Shown in pieces: positions 34,467 through 36,581 of a DNA stretch of 36,581 nt. The notes under the pieces are model-generated. The model saw nothing but the letters and a program-made list of their open reading frames with translations. It was not told the DNA's origin and did no database searches. Where the stretch lies: assembly GCA_015488685.1 (NCBI GenBank), contig WFNH01000031.1:1-36581 (forward strand), written 5' to 3'. Made by a program: the position numbers and the translations under genes. Within the stretch, counting starts at the first letter, position 1; every line of letters starts with the position of its first letter. Origin of the DNA: Marinosulfonomonas sp. (GTDB taxonomy: Bacteria; Pseudomonadota; Alphaproteobacteria; Rhodobacterales; Rhodobacteraceae).

Positions 34467-35021
34467 TTAATCAGTAGAAGATTGCCAGACCTGTTTGAAA
34501 TCAATTCCGCGCAAATCATTTTCTTTAACCTTATCAACAAACCGCTGACTAACGTACGTGATATACGGAAAATTTGGGAGATGGAAAACATCAATACCTT
34601 TTAATTTCTCTTTAATGAATACGGGTTGTTTGATGACCATTATTCGACCAGAGCTTGGGAACCTGACAATATTCGACTGACTTTCATTAAGTGCATCAAT
34701 GGATTGTGAATTGAAAACAAAAAGCTCTTCGCCGCTTTCTTCAATTAGTGGGAGCATTTCCCCGTTGGCATTCCATATCTCACTCAAGGCCACAACAGCA
34801 CGCTTACGCATAATTAGAGGTGTTGCTCCGATTGTATGAAAATCACCCCGTTTCAGTTTTCGCCCAAGATTCGAGCGCTCCAATAACACTAATACAGGCC
34901 TCCAGTTTTCCCGCTGTTTTTTTCCATTAAATCCGCGGAATACACTTCTCGTTTCTTGATTGGATGGGTTTACAAACTCGTATCCTTCAGTAATTCTGAT
35001 TTTGTAAATGATCATGGCCAT
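34467..35021 (-). CDS. Imm11/DUF1629-like immunity-type protein
   Basis: 184 residues from the ATG at 35021 (AGGAG 4 nt before); an ATG at 35015 is an alternative. The start MAMIIYKIRITEGYEF, the middle VALSEIWNANGEMLPLIEES and above all the end VFHLPNFPYITYVSQRFVDK with DLRGIDFKQVW follow the pattern of DUF1629/Imm11 immunity proteins of polymorphic-toxin systems. Composition is clearly AT-rich compared with all neighbours, showing foreign origin. No intact toxin gene is adjacent. The gene replaces the 3' part of a dehydrogenase gene. The family call is by eye and moderate. Confidence 0.6.
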   Translation of the reverse strand: MAMIIYKIRITEGYEFVNPSNQETRSVFRGFNGKKQRENWRPVLVLLERSNLGRKLKRGDFHTIGATPLIMRKRAVVALSEIWNANGEMLPLIEESGEELFVFNSQSIDALNESQSNIVRFPSSGRIMVIKQPVFIKEKLKGIDVFHLPNFPYITYVSQRFVDKVKENDLRGIDFKQVWQSSTD

Positions 35022-35035
35022 CGCTCTCCTGATAG

Positions 35036-35045
35036 AAGTGTTTGC
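35036..35045. repeat. Direct repeat, right copy (AAGTGTTTGC)
   Basis: Exact copy of 34431-34440. On the minus strand it codes within a G-K-H-F stretch of the frame running from the dehydrogenase remnant, just upstream of the immunity-type start. Confidence 0.5.
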
Positions 35046-35104
35046 CGGTGACCTGAGACTCAAGTTTCCTCCACTTGGTGAAGAATCTTTGGGTTTGAAT
35101 TGAT

Positions 35105-35301
35105 GCCCCATGCGGGCGCCAGAAATCGGGGCTGTGGCTGGCGGGATCGGTCAGATCAACCTGCAATGTGTCAAACCCCATCGCGGTCAGCCGACGGGTA
35201 TCACGGGCGCAAGCCAGCACCTTGTGGCCCGCATCGCGCAGGGCGATGGTGATGTGCTGGCCGATGAAACCAGCGGCGCCAAGGACCAGCACATTGCCCA
35301 T
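35105..35301 (-). pseudogene. 5' remnant of an NAD-dependent epimerase/SDR gene
   Basis: From the ATG at 35301, 1 bp after the upstream gene's TAA, the frame reads MGNVLVLGAAGFIGQHITIA, then RDAGHKVLACARDTRRLTAM and TLQVDLTDPASHSPDFWRPH. This is the N-terminal Rossmann unit (GAAGFIG) of an atypical SDR/NmrA-like oxidoreductase. After about 65 residues similarity and GC content stop sharply near 35105, where the AT-rich cassette begins. The frame stays open for 37 foreign residues to a stop at 34987. The rest of the dehydrogenase gene is absent from the window, so it cannot be functional. Confidence 0.75.
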
Positions 35302-35302
35302 G

Positions 35303-35629
35303 TTATTTGGTGTTTTCGATCATGCTTTGCGTAACGCGAAACAACAGCGTATCGGCGGGGGCCCTGCGGCATTCAACCACCGAGGCTTCTGCAATCTTGT
35401 TTCCGCCAGCGCTTTCGACGACATCGACAAAACCGGCCTCGCGCTGAAAGGTGGCCGCTGACCAGAACCCCATAAACCAGCCGAACAGCTCGCCTTTTTC
35501 GCTCGGGGTGCCCTTTTCGTAGACCCGGATAACTTCTTCACAAGGCCAACGACCCGCGCCCAGAACATATCCATCGGCAATGGCCTGTGCGGGAAGGGAA
35601 AGCGCAAGTAGCAATAATATGTGTTTCAC
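35303..35629 (-). CDS. Small secreted protein, unknown function
   Basis: 108 residues from a GTG at 35629 with AGGAG 6-7 nt upstream; longer in-frame starts extend into mtnP and give no signal sequence. The chain begins with a signal peptide (KHILLLLALSLPAQAIADG), so the mature part is periplasmic or exported. It has one Cys in GAGRWPCEEVIRVYEKG and a second in SVVECRRAPADTL, which could pair. The size, single disulfide and segment ELFGWFMGFWSAATFQ recall HdeA- or Rap1a-like periplasmic proteins, without firm support. It lies 29 bp after mtnP and its stop is 1 bp from the start of the broken SDR gene, so the three formed one operon. Confidence 0.75.
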   Translation of the reverse strand: MKHILLLLALSLPAQAIADGYVLGAGRWPCEEVIRVYEKGTPSEKGELFGWFMGFWSAATFQREAGFVDVVESAGGNKIAEASVVECRRAPADTLLFRVTQSMIENTK

Positions 35630-35658
35630 AATTTTCTCCTGTATTTTCAATGCAGCGG

Positions 35659-36531
35659 TTATAGCACCCGCTCCGCCACGGCGTCCAGTTTCGCCACCAA
35701 TGCCGGATCGCGGGCTTCGGGGGCTGTCAGGATGGCGTATTCCAGCGCGCGGTCGCAGTGGTGTTCGCACGGCGCGCGGTCCGTTCCCAGCAGCGCGGGC
35801 AGGCGGGAGACCAGATTGCGGGCCTTGTCGGCGTTGCCCATCAGGGTTTTGATAATCTCGGTCACGTCCACTTCGCCATGATCAGGGTGCCAACTGTCGT
35901 AATCGGTGATCATGGCGACCGAGGCATAGCAAAGCTCGGCCTCGCGGGCCAGTTTGGCTTCGGGCATGTTGGTCATGCCGATCACATCGCAGTTCCAGAC
36001 CTCGCGATACATTCTGCTTTCGGCCAAGGTGGAAAACTGCGGCCCTTCCATCGCCAGATAGGTGCCGCCCTTGTGCACGGTGATCCCGGCATCGCGCGCG
36101 GCCACTTCGCAGGCATCGGACAGGCGCGGGCAGGTGGGGTGGGCGACGGACACATGCGCCACGCAGCCGGTGCCGAAAAACGATTTCTCGCGAGCGATGG
36201 TACGGTCGATGAACTGATCCACGATGACGAAATCGCCCGGCGCCATTTCCTCGCGAAAAGACCCGCAGGCGGAAACCGAGATCACATCGGTGACCCCCAG
36301 CCGTTTCAGCGCATCAATATTGGCGCGGTAGGGGACTGTGGTGGGGGAATGGACATGCCCGCGCCCGTGACGGGGCAGGAACGCCATTTTCACACCGTCC
36401 AGCGTGCCGGTCAGAATATCGTCCGAGGGCTTGCCCCACGGGCTGTCTACGCTTTGCCAAGTGGCGTCTTGCAGCCCGTCAATATCATATACGCCCGAGC
36501 CGCCGATGATGCCGATTATTGTGTCTGTCAT
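35659..36531 (-). CDS. mtnP: S-methyl-5'-thioadenosine phosphorylase
   Basis: 290 residues, family-typical. It splits methylthioadenosine into adenine and 5-methylthioribose-1-phosphate in methionine salvage. GIIGGSGVYDIDGL at the start, LPRHGRGHVHSPTTVPYRAN, VSACGSFREEMAPGDFVIVD, AMEGPQFST and GMTNMPEAKLAREAELCYAS are the purine-phosphorylase family 2 motifs. TDYDSWH near residue 220 is the base-binding region. The start at 36531 has GGGGGAT upstream. It is first in the operon with the secreted protein and the broken dehydrogenase gene. Confidence 0.95.
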   Translation of the reverse strand: MTDTIIGIIGGSGVYDIDGLQDATWQSVDSPWGKPSDDILTGTLDGVKMAFLPRHGRGHVHSPTTVPYRANIDALKRLGVTDVISVSACGSFREEMAPGDFVIVDQFIDRTIAREKSFFGTGCVAHVSVAHPTCPRLSDACEVAARDAGITVHKGGTYLAMEGPQFSTLAESRMYREVWNCDVIGMTNMPEAKLAREAELCYASVAMITDYDSWHPDHGEVDVTEIIKTLMGNADKARNLVSRLPALLGTDRAPCEHHCDRALEYAILTAPEARDPALVAKLDAVAERVL

Positions 36532-36581
36532 GGGATCCCCCTTGTTGGTGCTTGCAGGGGAATATGCACGAGAGGGGGGAG

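Noticed and set aside
34319-34594. 91-residue minus-strand frame
   Set aside because: It crosses the cassette boundary and overlaps the immunity-like gene out of frame.

Overview
The window is a gene-dense stretch of a bacterial chromosome, almost certainly from an alphaproteobacterium of the Roseobacter/Rhodobacteraceae group. The assignment rests on high-GC coding sequence, the local sets lgt-midA-pgeF opposite ubiK, hisC-tyrC-extensin and a TolQ-like/OmpA-like pair next to clpA, a TAXI-type TRAP transporter, and GTG or ATG starts with ordinary Shine-Dalgarno sites. I saw no rRNA, tRNA, CRISPR array, transposase or integrase. Most of the window looks like core genome.

Layout. 1-2.5 kb (minus): 5' part of an ATP sulfurylase gene cut by the window edge, a divergent RES-domain gene and trxB. 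2.7-3.4 kb: an Lrp/AsnC regulator convergent with a 49-residue small protein, sharing a bidirectional terminator. 3.7-6.4 kb (minus): a tightly overlapping lgt-midA-pgeF operon, with ubiK diverging from it. 7-8.7 kb: a NAPE-PLD-like metallo-hydrolase and a YbjN-type protein. 8.8-10.9 kb (plus): proC, a CsaA-like tRNA-binding protein and a D-2-hydroxyacid dehydrogenase. 10.9-14.0 kb (minus): a TAXI TRAP transporter whose two genes are separated by a strong terminator-like hairpin. 14.1-16.5 kb: thymidine kinase, a 406-bp gap with a 10-bp inverted repeat, an HTH-like protein, a methyltransferase, and a DUF2892 membrane protein behind a palindrome resembling operators of sulfide-sensing ArsR-type repressors. 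16.6-19.1 kb: rpsD with its promoter, leader and terminator, then a DHA2-family MFS exporter. 19.1-21.1 kb: an Lrp-like regulator divergent from a cysteine-desulfurase-like PLP enzyme. 21.1-24.0 kb (plus): hisC-tyrC-extensin operon. 24.0-28.7 kb: a DUF2125 protein, a ChaC-like gamma-glutamylcyclotransferase, and a TolQ/MotA-like channel protein with a MotB/OmpA-like partner carrying a very long periplasmic coiled coil. 28.7-34.2 kb: clpA, gloB, a DUF938 methyltransferase, an FMN reductase and another methyltransferase. 34.2-36.5 kb: mtnP, a small secreted protein, and a dehydrogenase gene of which only the first ~65 codons survive, because an AT-rich cassette with an Imm11/DUF1629-type immunity-like gene has replaced the rest.

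The clearest accessory, horizontally acquired material is the 34.43-35.11 kb cassette, flanked by a 10-bp direct repeat. It may be the relic of a polymorphic-toxin/immunity module. The best candidates for under-described biology are this cassette, the proton-channel/coiled-coil pair at 25.7-28.7 kb, and the DUF2892 gene with its sulfide-type operator.
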